In this document: in pieces, positions 37,373-45,979 of the stretch | How positions within the stretch are numbered: position 1 is the stretch's first letter | Layout of the letters: each line of letters starts with the position of its first letter | DNA from: Bradymonas sediminis | GTDB taxonomy: Bacteria > Myxococcota_A > Bradymonadia > Bradymonadales > Bradymonadaceae | DNA length: 64,000 bases | Assembly (NCBI RefSeq): GCF_003258315.1 | Contig: NZ_CP030032.1 | Location: forward strand, 658,001-722,000 | Reading direction: 5' to 3' | The notes under the pieces: generated by a model | Seen by the model: the letters and a program-made list of their open reading frames with translations, nothing else | The model's database searches: none | Told to the model about the DNA's origin: nothing | Position numbers and translations under genes: made by a program

Positions 37373-39517
37373 ATGAGTCATGCCATCCCAGCGAGTTTGC
37401 CCGCGCTCCCGGCGCTCCCCGCCGATTTTGCGCAGTGGTCGGAGTGGGCAAAAGCCGAGTTTCGGGTGCAGCGCGCGCCCACCTTAAGCGTCCCAGACGT
37501 TGAGCTTGCGCGCGAGGAGCGCCAGCGGATTGAGATGAGCTGGCGCGCGTTGATCGCGGAGTGGGCCAAGGGGCTGAGCGTTGCGCCGGATGATTCGGCG
37601 CGGGCGGCTCAATATTTCTTCCAAAACGCGCAGCAGGCGCCGCCCTTTGTGCTGCGCGCCGCCCAACTTCTGTGCGATCGGGCGATGGAGGACGGGGCCA
37701 CCTCGCCCGACGTCCTGCACCTCGTCGGGGCGTTTGTGTGGCCGCTGCGCGATATCGACGCGAGCTTCTCGCAACTATGCTGGGATTATCTGGTCTACGC
37801 GCCCTGGCAGACCGACTCGGCGGCGCTCGTCGACCTCTTTGGCGCCGCCGATAGGGCGCAGGCGCTGGGGGATGGGCGCACGATTTTGGACCTGGCTGAG
37901 GCGCAGCTTGGCGCCCAAAATGCGTATCTTGCGCGCGAGACGCTCGAAGCTGTGGTGCTGATCCAGACCGGAAAAGACCACCTCGACCAGGTGCTCGGGG
38001 CCGGGGAGTTTTCGAGCAAAGAGAGGATCACGGGCGCGGCCGAGGCGCTGCGCCGCCTGGCCGAGATCTACGTCAAAGCCGGCGACGCTCAGATCCACGC
38101 GCGCGAGGTGATCCGCTGGGTGGCCGCACAGCAAAAGGCGCCGCGCGCGTTGACCGAGGTTCTTGAGCGGCGCGTCTGGGACTTGCCCTATGAGGAGACC
38201 TATCAGTGGGCGAAGGCCGGGCCGAAGCTCGGCGAGATCGACGCGCAGATCGCCCAGGCCCTGAGCGCCGACCAGCCGCACCACGCCCGCCGGCTCGCCG
38301 AGTCCGTGGTCACCGCCCATTATGACCCGGTGGTGTGGGGCGCGATTTTACCCAATATCAAAAAGGCGAATACGAAGTTTAGGGCGGCGGATCCCAAGGA
38401 TATTCGCGAGCATCACCCGTCGCGCCACGCGGCCTCGCATCTGGCGCTGCTCTATGTGCAGACAAATTTCACGACCCGTCGGGCCGAAGAATTTGTCGAA
38501 AAAATCCTGCAATTGCCGCGCTTTGTCGGCGTCGGCGCGCCGCTGCATGCGGTGCGCGGTGACCTGCAGCGGTTCCTGGTCGAGAGCGACCCCTACACCC
38601 TGCTCAACGCGCAAAATAGGGCCTTAGAGCGCATCGACGGGCGCGACGCCGAGAAGCACGCGCGCGACGCGGTGATTCAGTGGTTTGACCGGCGATTCTC
38701 AAGCGAGGCGCCCGACCTTTTTGACACCGCGGTCGACGTCATCACCGCGCCTCTGGCGGGGCTCGCGAGCATCGTGTCGGATCTGCCGATGATCGAGCAG
38801 TCGATCGCGGCGACCTTCCACAAGCTCTTTGGCTGCAGCGCCTGGCTCACCGGGGACTTAAGCGACCTGCGCCGAGAGGGGGCGAGGCGTCGCGCCGAGG
38901 CCGGCGTGAGCCCCGAGCTGATGGGTTTTGCGCGCAAGGAGACGATGTATATGCGAGGGGGCGCGGCGGCCGTGTCGGCCGCGACCTGCTTGCTGCCGCC
39001 CGGGTTCGCGATGGTGCTGGGCGGCGCGGCCGACCTGAGCACCACGCTGCTGCTGGCCTTTCGCGCGATCGCCCGGGTGGGCGCGATCTTTGGCATCGAC
39101 GTCAACACCTGCGAGGGATTCCAATTCGCCCTGGACGCGTTCACCATCGGCTGCTCCAGCGACGGCGGCGAGGGGCTGATCGCGTTTTTGAGCAGCAAAA
39201 AACGCGGGGTGCTCTCACAGGTTAGCGTCGGCGGAGTGAGCTACGGGGCGGCGGCGCTCAGCAAGCACCTCTGGTCGACCCCGCGCGGCGACGCGCGCTG
39301 CGCCGCCGAATATTCGATTCATTATATCGCGCGCCTGTGCGGATTCGAGCTCAGCCAGAGCGCCGCCGGCAAGTTCATCCCGGTCGCCGGCGCGCTCTAT
39401 TCGGGCGTGACCACCTACGCGCTGGTGGAGCAAATCGTGGACGCCGCCATTCATATCGCGGCGCGCAACGCGCTTATGGGATTGCTGCCAGCGGAGCCCG
39501 GCGAGGCGCGTCGATGA
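37373..39517 (+). CDS. EcsC-domain protein
   Basis: A 714-residue protein. The N-terminal ~450 residues are helical and Ala/Arg-rich, without a recognised domain. Residues ~465-700 match EcsC-family proteins: hydrophobic Gly/Ala-rich helices (ITAPLAGLASIVSDLPMIEQ, GGAADLSTTLLLAFRAIARV, FGIDVNTCEGFQFALDAFTI, AGKFIPVAGALYSGVTTYAL). The ATG at 37373 (MSHAIPAS) has aagga upstream; a GTG at 37301 was rejected. The stop overlaps the next start (ATGA), so it is co-translated with the metallophosphoesterase. EcsC function is not established. Confidence 0.78.
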   Translation: MSHAIPASLPALPALPADFAQWSEWAKAEFRVQRAPTLSVPDVELAREERQRIEMSWRALIAEWAKGLSVAPDDSARAAQYFFQNAQQAPPFVLRAAQLLCDRAMEDGATSPDVLHLVGAFVWPLRDIDASFSQLCWDYLVYAPWQTDSAALVDLFGAADRAQALGDGRTILDLAEAQLGAQNAYLARETLEAVVLIQTGKDHLDQVLGAGEFSSKERITGAAEALRRLAEIYVKAGDAQIHAREVIRWVAAQQKAPRALTEVLERRVWDLPYEETYQWAKAGPKLGEIDAQIAQALSADQPHHARRLAESVVTAHYDPVVWGAILPNIKKANTKFRAADPKDIREHHPSRHAASHLALLYVQTNFTTRRAEEFVEKILQLPRFVGVGAPLHAVRGDLQRFLVESDPYTLLNAQNRALERIDGRDAEKHARDAVIQWFDRRFSSEAPDLFDTAVDVITAPLAGLASIVSDLPMIEQSIAATFHKLFGCSAWLTGDLSDLRREGARRRAEAGVSPELMGFARKETMYMRGGAAAVSAATCLLPPGFAMVLGGAADLSTTLLLAFRAIARVGAIFGIDVNTCEGFQFALDAFTIGCSSDGGEGLIAFLSSKKRGVLSQVSVGGVSYGAAALSKHLWSTPRGDARCAAEYSIHYIARLCGFELSQSAAGKFIPVAGALYSGVTTYALVEQIVDAAIHIAARNALMGLLPAEPGEARR

Positions 39518-40476
39518 GGTGGATTCACACGCGCGATTTTTCGATTCAGCAGCAGGCAAAATGTCGGGAATGCGGGGCCGACCACTACCTCTATATCCCC
39601 TATTGTCGAAGGTGTAAGACTCCCAAAATAACGGACACGGGCGAGGTTGATTTGAGCCGCGCCTTCGCGCATAAGCTCGCCGGGGCGGTGCGCATCGCGC
39701 ATCTGACCGACCTGCATATCGGCAGCGGGAGCAACGAGATTCGCTGCTTTCGCCGCTGGCTTTGCCATTTGAAGCAGGCCGCGGTCGACGTGGTCGTGGT
39801 CTCGGGCGACCTGGTTCACGTGCCCGGCGACCGCTACAACCTGGAGCACGCGCGTCGGCTCCTGGAGGATTGCGGGATGGCGTGGTGCGTGGTCCCGGGC
39901 AATCACGATGTCATTCAGCCCGACGGCGAGGGCGCCTTCTACGACGTCTTCGGGCAGTATCCGCGGGTCGAGATGCACGCCGGGGTGGAGTTCGTCCTCG
40001 TCGATAGCATGGCGGGATTGCCGGTGGAGCAGCGCGCGACGCTGGAGAAGATCGTTCGCATCGGCAGCAATTGCTATACCGAAGGCATGCTCGGCCAGGT
40101 CCAACTCAGTCAACTCGCCGACCAGCTTGGGTCCTCGGGCGCCGCGCGGGCGCGCGTCGGCGTGCTGCACCATCATGTGTCGTATCAGGCGGCCGAGGCG
40201 GTCGTCGCGCAGCTTCCCTGGATTCGCGAAGACCACGTCGGCACGATGAAGGCGCTCTTTGACGCCGACGCGTTTTTGTCACTCGCGCGCGCTCAGAATA
40301 TCGGCGTGATGCTCCACGGGCATCATCATCGCTTTCAGCGGCCGGGGACGCGGCGGGGGCATATTTTGGTGATGAATGGTGGAAGTTCGACGTTGGGGGA
40401 GCGGGTGAATTATGTGCGGGTTATCGACCTCTTGGGCGAGACGCGCGTGGTTCATTTGCTCGGATTGGCGAATTGA
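39514..40476 (+). CDS. Calcineurin-like metallophosphoesterase with N-terminal zinc ribbon
   Basis: A 320-residue protein. The N-terminal treble-clef-like CRECG ... CRRC pair (residues ~17-36) is followed by a class III phosphodiesterase-type domain. All metal-binding motifs are visible: DLHIG, SGDLVH, PGNHDV, LHHHV and HGHHH. Family members hydrolyse phosphodiesters (cyclic nucleotides, nucleic acids or lipids); the substrate is unknown. Coupled to the EcsC gene by an ATGA overlap. Confidence 0.88.
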   Translation: MRWIHTRDFSIQQQAKCRECGADHYLYIPYCRRCKTPKITDTGEVDLSRAFAHKLAGAVRIAHLTDLHIGSGSNEIRCFRRWLCHLKQAAVDVVVVSGDLVHVPGDRYNLEHARRLLEDCGMAWCVVPGNHDVIQPDGEGAFYDVFGQYPRVEMHAGVEFVLVDSMAGLPVEQRATLEKIVRIGSNCYTEGMLGQVQLSQLADQLGSSGAARARVGVLHHHVSYQAAEAVVAQLPWIREDHVGTMKALFDADAFLSLARAQNIGVMLHGHHHRFQRPGTRRGHILVMNGGSSTLGERVNYVRVIDLLGETRVVHLLGLAN

Positions 40477-40493
40477 TTTTTTGCGTTCATTTG

Positions 40494-40520
40494 GGGGCCA
40501 GACCTTCAAGGTCTGGCCCC
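40494..40520. terminator. Hairpin between convergent genes
   Basis: Perfect palindrome ggggccagacct / aggtctggcccc with a short loop, lying between the metallophosphoesterase stop and the 3' end of the minus-strand dehydrogenase. It lacks a T-run, so it may be a weak or factor-assisted stop. The accttcaaggtctgg core also appears at about 36147-36161. Confidence 0.5.
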
Positions 40521-40542
40521 GGTGGTGGTGGGGGAAGTTGGC

Positions 40543-41985
40543 TTAAACGCCGGGGCCTTCGCCGCGGTCCTGGGGTTGGCAATGGCCGGCGATGCGCAGG
40601 CTTTTGGCGAGGTCGCGCAGGCCGGTGCGCAGGCCTTCTTCGAAGACAGGGTGGTAGACCGGCATGGCGATCAATTCGGGGACGGTGGTGTTCTGCTGGA
40701 TGGCCCAGGCGAGCAGGTGGGCCATATGTTCCATGCGCGGGCCGAACATCTCGGCGCCGACCAGGCGACAGTCCTGTTTGGTGGCGTACAGGCGCACCAG
40801 ACCCTCGTTGACGCCCATGACGCGTGAGCGGCCCTGGTTGGCGAAGGAGACTTCGCCGCTGACCACCTCGTCGTGGTCGAGGTCGGCCCAGCGGTTGCCG
40901 ACGATGGCCATCTGCGGCGAGGTGAACGCGATCTCTAAGGTGGTCTTGCGGATATAGGCCTGGACGTCGGGGAAGCGCAGGGCGTTGGCGCCGGCGATGC
41001 GGCCTTCGTCGGAGGCTTCGTGCAAAAGCGGGCGGTGGCCGCTGACGTCGCCGGCGATGAAGATCGGCGCGTCGCCGCATTGCAGGGTGCGCGGGCTTGA
41101 GATGGGCAGGCCGTGCTCGTTGAGGGGGATGCCGGTCTTCTCGAGGTCCAGGTCTGAGACATTCGCGCGCCGGCCAGTGGCGTTGAGGATGGCCTCAAAG
41201 GTGCGCGTGTGCGCCTCGCCGTCGCGGTCGGTCCATTCAATGCGGAAGCCGCCGTCGACCTTTTCGACCGCGCTGACGTCGGATTTCAGGTGCATCGTGA
41301 GTTGTTCGTCGAAGCTTCGGTGGGTCTCGGCGACGACCTTCGGGTCGCTGAATCGGCCGATATCCTCGAAGGGGTTGAAGAACTCAATCGCGACGCCCAA
41401 TTGCGCGAACGCCTGGCCGATCTCGACCCCAATGATGCCGGTGCCGAAGACGGCCATCGACGCGGGGAGGTCTTCCATCTCGAAGATCTCGTCGCTGGTC
41501 AGCACATCATCGGCGACGCCCTCAAGCTGCGGCGGGGTCCAGGGGCTGGAGCCGGTCGCGATGACGATGGCCTTGGCCTTTACCTCAATCGTATCGTCCT
41601 TAGCGTCGACGATGAGGGTGTTCGGGCCGCTGAAGCGGGCGCGGGCGCGGATCAGGTTCTCGGGGTCGAAGGATTCGACCGTCTCTTTGACGAAGCCCGC
41701 GAAGCGGTCGCGCTCGCTGCGCACACGCTTGAGCACCGCGGGGCCGTCGACCTTCCAATCATTGACCTGGATGCCAAACTCGGCCGCCCCGGCGATGGTA
41801 TGGGCGCGCTCGGCCGCCGCGATCAGCAATTTGGAGGGCATGCAGCCGACGCGCGCGCAGGTCGTGCCGTAGGGGCCGGGGTCGATAATCACCCAGCTCT
41901 TGCCGGCGCGGTGTGCCTCGCGGCTCGCGTTCAATCCGGCGGTGCCGGCCCCAATAATTGCGATATCTACCTGGCGGGTTTTCAT
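40543..41985 (-). CDS. lpdA: Dihydrolipoyl dehydrogenase-like flavoprotein disulfide reductase
   Basis: A 480-residue protein with FAD motif IAIIGAGTAGLNA, redox disulfide CARVGC in TTCARVGCMPSK, NAD motif VFGTGIIGVEIGQ, second FAD motif IFIAGDVSG, and C-terminal His-Glu pair in YHPVFEEGL. A clear ggaggt ribosome site precedes the ATG at 41985. No 2-oxoacid dehydrogenase genes are adjacent, so it may instead be a stand-alone pyridine-nucleotide disulfide reductase of the same family. Confidence 0.85.
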   Translation of the reverse strand: MKTRQVDIAIIGAGTAGLNASREAHRAGKSWVIIDPGPYGTTCARVGCMPSKLLIAAAERAHTIAGAAEFGIQVNDWKVDGPAVLKRVRSERDRFAGFVKETVESFDPENLIRARARFSGPNTLIVDAKDDTIEVKAKAIVIATGSSPWTPPQLEGVADDVLTSDEIFEMEDLPASMAVFGTGIIGVEIGQAFAQLGVAIEFFNPFEDIGRFSDPKVVAETHRSFDEQLTMHLKSDVSAVEKVDGGFRIEWTDRDGEAHTRTFEAILNATGRRANVSDLDLEKTGIPLNEHGLPISSPRTLQCGDAPIFIAGDVSGHRPLLHEASDEGRIAGANALRFPDVQAYIRKTTLEIAFTSPQMAIVGNRWADLDHDEVVSGEVSFANQGRSRVMGVNEGLVRLYATKQDCRLVGAEMFGPRMEHMAHLLAWAIQQNTTVPELIAMPVYHPVFEEGLRTGLRDLAKSLRIAGHCQPQDRGEGPGV

Positions 41986-42093
41986 CAAAGACCTCCAAAA
42001 CAGCTTTAGTATATCGAGTCATCCAAGACAGGCGGATATGTTAAGCACCGCTGCTAGAATTCAAGGCCCTAAATAATTTAGTGAGGCGCTCGC

Positions 42094-42651
42094 TTATTGA
42101 AAGCGTCGCCAAATCTCGGCGATGGCCTCGGCCCCGAGGGCGTTGAGGCGCGCGATATTTTGCTCGGGGATGGCGCCCGGGTTGGGGTGGCGCGCGATGA
42201 CCTCGCTCATCTCGTCTTCGCGAAGAAGGTGCAGGATAGGGAAGGGCGCGCGGTTGGTGAAGTTCTCCAGCGCCTCGGGCGTGGTGCCGTCGAATTGGTA
42301 GTCCGGGTGGAAATGGGCGAGCTGCAGATAGTCGGCGGCGCCGGTCTGCTCGAGCAATTCGTCGACGGCGTGGATGGCGTCGACGAAGTCATCAAAGTCG
42401 CCAAGCACGCCGCGCACCACGACAAGCGTGGTGACGATCTTCTCGGGCGAGGCGCTCAATAGCACGTCGACCTCGTCGAAGGTCTGGCGCAATACGTCCT
42501 CGAAATCCTCGCAGTCGACGATGCTGATGCGCACCTGATCGCGGGTGTAGGGCGAGCGCGCGAAGGGGCAGAGGTTTAAGCCGATGACGGCGTCCTCGAC
42601 CCAGCGGCGGACTCTCTCTTCGATATGCTCGGGGCTCTGCGTCGAGGGCAT
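42094..42651 (-). CDS. DUF1415 family protein
   Basis: A 185-residue protein with the family signatures WVEDAVIGLNLCPFARSPY and LAHFHPDYQFDGT. Function of the family is unknown; it is common in proteobacteria as a single-copy cytoplasmic protein. Its start overlaps the preceding stop (TAATG), so it is coupled to the membrane-protein gene upstream. Confidence 0.9.
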   Translation of the reverse strand: MPSTQSPEHIEERVRRWVEDAVIGLNLCPFARSPYTRDQVRISIVDCEDFEDVLRQTFDEVDVLLSASPEKIVTTLVVVRGVLGDFDDFVDAIHAVDELLEQTGAADYLQLAHFHPDYQFDGTTPEALENFTNRAPFPILHLLREDEMSEVIARHPNPGAIPEQNIARLNALGAEAIAEIWRRFQ

Positions 42652-43808
42652 TATAGGTCCTTTTTTCGCGCTTTCGTGACGTCATGAAATACCGGGTCAA
42701 CCCGAAGCGATTCAAGCTCTATTTGAGGGCGCCAGAGGCCAAAGGTCCAGCGCGAAATATGCCAGGGTTTGCGCAACCAGAGCGTGTCGCCCGCCTGGTA
42801 GCTAAGACCCTGTATATCGGTTGGGCCCGCGATGCGCACCAGCGACGTCTTTTCCCAGGGCGCCGACGGGTCGTGCACCACGGTGCTCCCCGGCGGCAGG
42901 ACGCCGACTCTGGGGATGGTCACGGGTTCAGCGAGGGTATATTCGACCATCTTGCCATCGCGGTCAAAAAAGATGGCCTGCTGCCCGTCAACCCGTCGCT
43001 CCTCGAGTTTAATGGGCGCGTCGAAGCCGCCTTGGACGCCGACGATTTTGTAGTGCTCTCGAAAGATAAGCCGCGCACCTTTCTGGATCTGCAGCCCCCA
43101 GGGGAGTTCGGTCGCCTCGGCGCAATCTATGGCGTTGAGAATATCTTCGCGCCGCGGATCTCGCCAGCGCCCGAAATAACCCTCATCAAAATGAAGGAGC
43201 GAGTCGACGGGAATTTTGACTCCGAATAGCTCAAAAGTCTGCGTAGATCTTGCGGCTTTGGGGCGGCCATCAAAACACCAGGCGGTGATTTGAAGTGCGT
43301 CGGCATGTGGAGTGAGTGGTGTGGAGTGCAGCGTCGAGGAGGGCTGCGGAGAAAGGCTGCGAGCTTGGTGGAGGACGGCGCTTAATTGCTCGCACAGCCG
43401 CGTCTGGCGTTCTAGCGAAAAATAGGGGCCAAAGACATCGCTCTCGGGCTCGGGGGTCCCTGATGTTGCGATAAAGACACCTTCGGGGCGCGTACTTTCC
43501 CATGCTTCGTAGAGTTCAAAATTGGCGTCAAGCTTATACTCACGGCGCTCGATGGGCCAAAAGAAGAGCACCTGTCGGGTCAGAATGATCCCGGTCGCGT
43601 TCACCTCGCAGCGGTAGCGATTGCCGAGGGCGACGACGAGGTTTGCGCCAAGCAGCGCCGCCACGAGCGTGAAGCTCTGAGCGATGATCGCCGGGAACAA
43701 ATAGATGAGCGGGGCGAAGGCCCAGGTGGACGCGCTAAGCTCGTTAAGCCCTCGAAAGACCCGCGGTAGGTCGGGCGTTGGCTCGTTGGGGGGCACGGTC
43801 ATTTGCAT
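42651..43808 (-). CDS. Hypothetical membrane protein
   Basis: A 385-residue protein with two adjacent hydrophobic segments near the N-terminus (WAFAPLIYLFPAIIAQSFTL and VAALLGANLVVALG). A large soluble region follows, with beta-rich character (VEYTLAEPVTIPRVGVLPPG, LVRIAGPTDIQGLSYQAGDT). No family recognised. Start 43808, or the Met two codons on. It shares an operon-like minus-strand run with the CAP genes (58-bp gap). Confidence 0.7.
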   Translation of the reverse strand: MQMTVPPNEPTPDLPRVFRGLNELSASTWAFAPLIYLFPAIIAQSFTLVAALLGANLVVALGNRYRCEVNATGIILTRQVLFFWPIERREYKLDANFELYEAWESTRPEGVFIATSGTPEPESDVFGPYFSLERQTRLCEQLSAVLHQARSLSPQPSSTLHSTPLTPHADALQITAWCFDGRPKAARSTQTFELFGVKIPVDSLLHFDEGYFGRWRDPRREDILNAIDCAEATELPWGLQIQKGARLIFREHYKIVGVQGGFDAPIKLEERRVDGQQAIFFDRDGKMVEYTLAEPVTIPRVGVLPPGSTVVHDPSAPWEKTSLVRIAGPTDIQGLSYQAGDTLWLRKPWHISRWTFGLWRPQIELESLRVDPVFHDVTKARKKDL

Positions 43809-43866
43809 CCTCTGGGGCCCGGCGATCGCCGCCTGTCAAGTCTGGGTGGGCGCTTGGCAGGACAGA

Positions 43867-44418
43867 TCAGTTCGCGAAATTCTGCACCCAGATCGGCTGC
43901 CCATTGCACGGCGCGTAGCCGACGCCCAGGCGCGAGAACACCGGGCGAATGATATTTTTGCGGTGCTCGGGGCTGTCCATCCAGCCGGCGTGAACCTCGG
44001 CCGGGGTGGGGTGTCCCATGGCGATATTTTCGCCGATGGCCCGAAACTCAAAACCCGCCTCGTTGACCCGATCCTCCATGGTGCGACCGTCTTTGGAGGT
44101 GTGGGAAAAATAGCCCTTTTTGCACATATCATTGGCGTGCTTCAGGGCGATCTTGTCGAGCTCGGGGGAGCAATAAACTGGGGGCTGACCGGCGTCTTTT
44201 CGCGCCTGATTGGTCCATTTAACCACGTCGCGGTTGCGCGTGGAGGTGCAGGCGGCCAGCGGGTCACCGCTGGTGTGGGTGCGCGGAATCGCTTGCTCCT
44301 CGTTTGATACCGCGCCCATCGGGGCGCAGGCAAATTGCGGGGCCGCCGCGCTCAGCATCGTGAGGATGATAAGCGCGGCAGGAGCGGCGCGGCGCCGGCT
44401 TGTGGAGGTGTTCTTCAT
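43867..44418 (-). CDS. CAP (SCP/PR1) domain lipoprotein, copy 1
   Basis: 183 residues: lipoprotein leader (ALIILTMLSAAAPQFAC) and one CAP domain with the signatures HANDMCKKGYFSHTSKDGRT, ENIAMG, GWMDSPEHRKNII and LGVGYAP. CAP proteins are extracellular; the conserved His and Glu residues form the cavity. Start taken at 44418 (MKNTSTSRR); the frame's upstream extension is antisense-like filler. It lies 13 bp after CAP copy 2. Confidence 0.9.
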   Translation of the reverse strand: MKNTSTSRRRAAPAALIILTMLSAAAPQFACAPMGAVSNEEQAIPRTHTSGDPLAACTSTRNRDVVKWTNQARKDAGQPPVYCSPELDKIALKHANDMCKKGYFSHTSKDGRTMEDRVNEAGFEFRAIGENIAMGHPTPAEVHAGWMDSPEHRKNIIRPVFSRLGVGYAPCNGQPIWVQNFAN

Positions 44419-44431
44419 GGGGATAGCCGAA

Positions 44432-45001
44432 TCAGTCCGCGAAGTTTTGCACCCAATAGGGGTAGCCGTCGCATAAATAATAGCCCACGCCCAGGCGGCC
44501 AAAGCCCTCGGTTAAGATATTCTCGCGATGTCCGGGGCTGTCCATCCAGGCCTGGTGGACCTCGGCGGCGTTGGACTGGCCGTAGGCGATATTCTCGCCG
44601 ATCATCCGCCACTGCACATTGGCCGCGTTGACGCGCTCTTTGAGGGTTCGTCCGTCGGCCGAGGTGTGGGAGAAATAGTCCAGGTCGCACATATCTTTGG
44701 CGTGCAATTGGGCCGACTCGGTCAGCCCCGGGTCGCACTCCAGCGCGCCGAGTCCTTCGGCGGCGCGGGCTTCGTTGGTCAACTCCAGCACGCGCGCGGC
44801 ACGTTTGGTCAGGCAGGTGTCTTCCTCGGCGTCGGCGACGTCCTGGTCCCCGGCGTCGCCGCCCGCGTCGTGGCCGGCGTCGGCTTCAGTGATATTGTCG
44901 CCTGTGGTGTCGGTGTCGTCGTCGCCGCAGGCGGTCGCGCCGAGGCTAAAGACCAGCGCGCAGAGCAGGATTTGCAGGTGGGTTTTTTGCAGGTCGAGCA
45001 T
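44432..45001 (-). CDS. CAP (SCP/PR1) domain lipoprotein, copy 2
   Basis: 189 residues: leader LCALVFSLGATAC with a lipobox Cys, then an Asp/Ala-rich linker (~40 residues). The CAP domain carries HAKDMCDLDYFSHTSADGRT, ENIAYG, AWMDSPGHRENILT and LGVGYYLC. ATG 45001 was chosen over the frame start at 45085. Paralogous to the copies on both sides. Confidence 0.9.
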   Translation of the reverse strand: MLDLQKTHLQILLCALVFSLGATACGDDDTDTTGDNITEADAGHDAGGDAGDQDVADAEEDTCLTKRAARVLELTNEARAAEGLGALECDPGLTESAQLHAKDMCDLDYFSHTSADGRTLKERVNAANVQWRMIGENIAYGQSNAAEVHQAWMDSPGHRENILTEGFGRLGVGYYLCDGYPYWVQNFAD

Positions 45002-45139
45002 GGGACAATCTCTTTGATATGATGAGGGTAAATCGAGGAGGTGTGTTTCTGGCAAATGCGCGGGGAGGTGAGCCACGCGCCACAACCTTATAGCAGGTTA
45101 TAGCGCGTTTGTGTTTTCAAATCCTTCTTTGGGGCGAAA

Positions 45140-45979
45140 TTAATCGGCGAAGGTCTCGACCCAATAATGGGAGTATTGCGCGCTGCTGCAGGGCTTAAAG
45201 CCAACGCCCATGCGCTGGTATTGGCCGTTCATAATATTGGCGCGGTGCCCGGGGCTGTTCATCCAGCGTTGGTGGACCTGTGCGGCGGTGGAGCTGCCGG
45301 CGGCGATATTCTCGGCCATCGCCCCGGCGCTGACGCCCTGGGCGCGGATGCGCTGGTCGAAGGTGCGACCGTCGTCCGAGGTGTGTGAGAAATAGTTCAG
45401 GGCGCACATATCCTCGGCGTGGAGCTGGGCGGCGCGGCCCAGGCCCTCGTCGCAGCTCAACGGGCCGCGCCCCTCGGCCGCGCGCGACGCGTTCACCAGG
45501 GCAAAGAGGTCCTGGACGATGCCGGTGGCGCAGTTAGAGCTGGGTTCGCCGGAGGTGTCGGGTTCACTGGAAGAATCGGGTTCGCTCGAAGCATCCGGCT
45601 CACTGCCCGTATCGGGCTCGCCGGAAGAATCGGGTTCGCTGGAAGTATCGGGCTCGCCGGAGGTATCGGGTTGCGGTTGCTCGGTGGCGTCCGGTTCTTC
45701 TTGCGTGGTGTCGGGGATGTCGCCGCCGCTATCGCCGGTGTGCGTGTCGGGGGGCGCGCCGGCGTCGGCGGCGGGAGTCGTGGTTGAGTCCGGGGTGTCA
45801 TCGCCAGTCTGCGCGTCGCCCGGTGAGTGACCCGCGTCGGTCGTGGTCGCGTCGTCTTCTTGGGAGGTGGCTGTTTTGTCTTCCAGGGGCGCGTCGTCGC
45901 TGCAACCAACCTGGAAGCCGGCGAGTAAAAGGGCGGTGAGGAGGGCGAGCATGGGGCGGGTCATCGTGCTTGGTTTCAT
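45140..45979 (-). CDS. CAP (SCP/PR1) domain lipoprotein, copy 3, with long acidic repeat linker
   Basis: 279 residues: leader LALLTALLLAGFQVGC (lipobox), then ~115 residues of Asp/Ser/Pro/Thr-rich linker containing tandem GEPDTSSEPDSS-type units. The C-terminal CAP domain has HAEDMCALNYFSHTSDDGRT, ENIAAG, RWMNSPGHRANIM and MGVGFKPC. The start at 45979 overlaps the recG stop by ATGA and has ggag upstream. The linker probably lifts the domain away from the membrane. Confidence 0.9.
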   Translation of the reverse strand: MKPSTMTRPMLALLTALLLAGFQVGCSDDAPLEDKTATSQEDDATTTDAGHSPGDAQTGDDTPDSTTTPAADAGAPPDTHTGDSGGDIPDTTQEEPDATEQPQPDTSGEPDTSSEPDSSGEPDTGSEPDASSEPDSSSEPDTSGEPSSNCATGIVQDLFALVNASRAAEGRGPLSCDEGLGRAAQLHAEDMCALNYFSHTSDDGRTFDQRIRAQGVSAGAMAENIAAGSSTAAQVHQRWMNSPGHRANIMNGQYQRMGVGFKPCSSAQYSHYWVETFAD

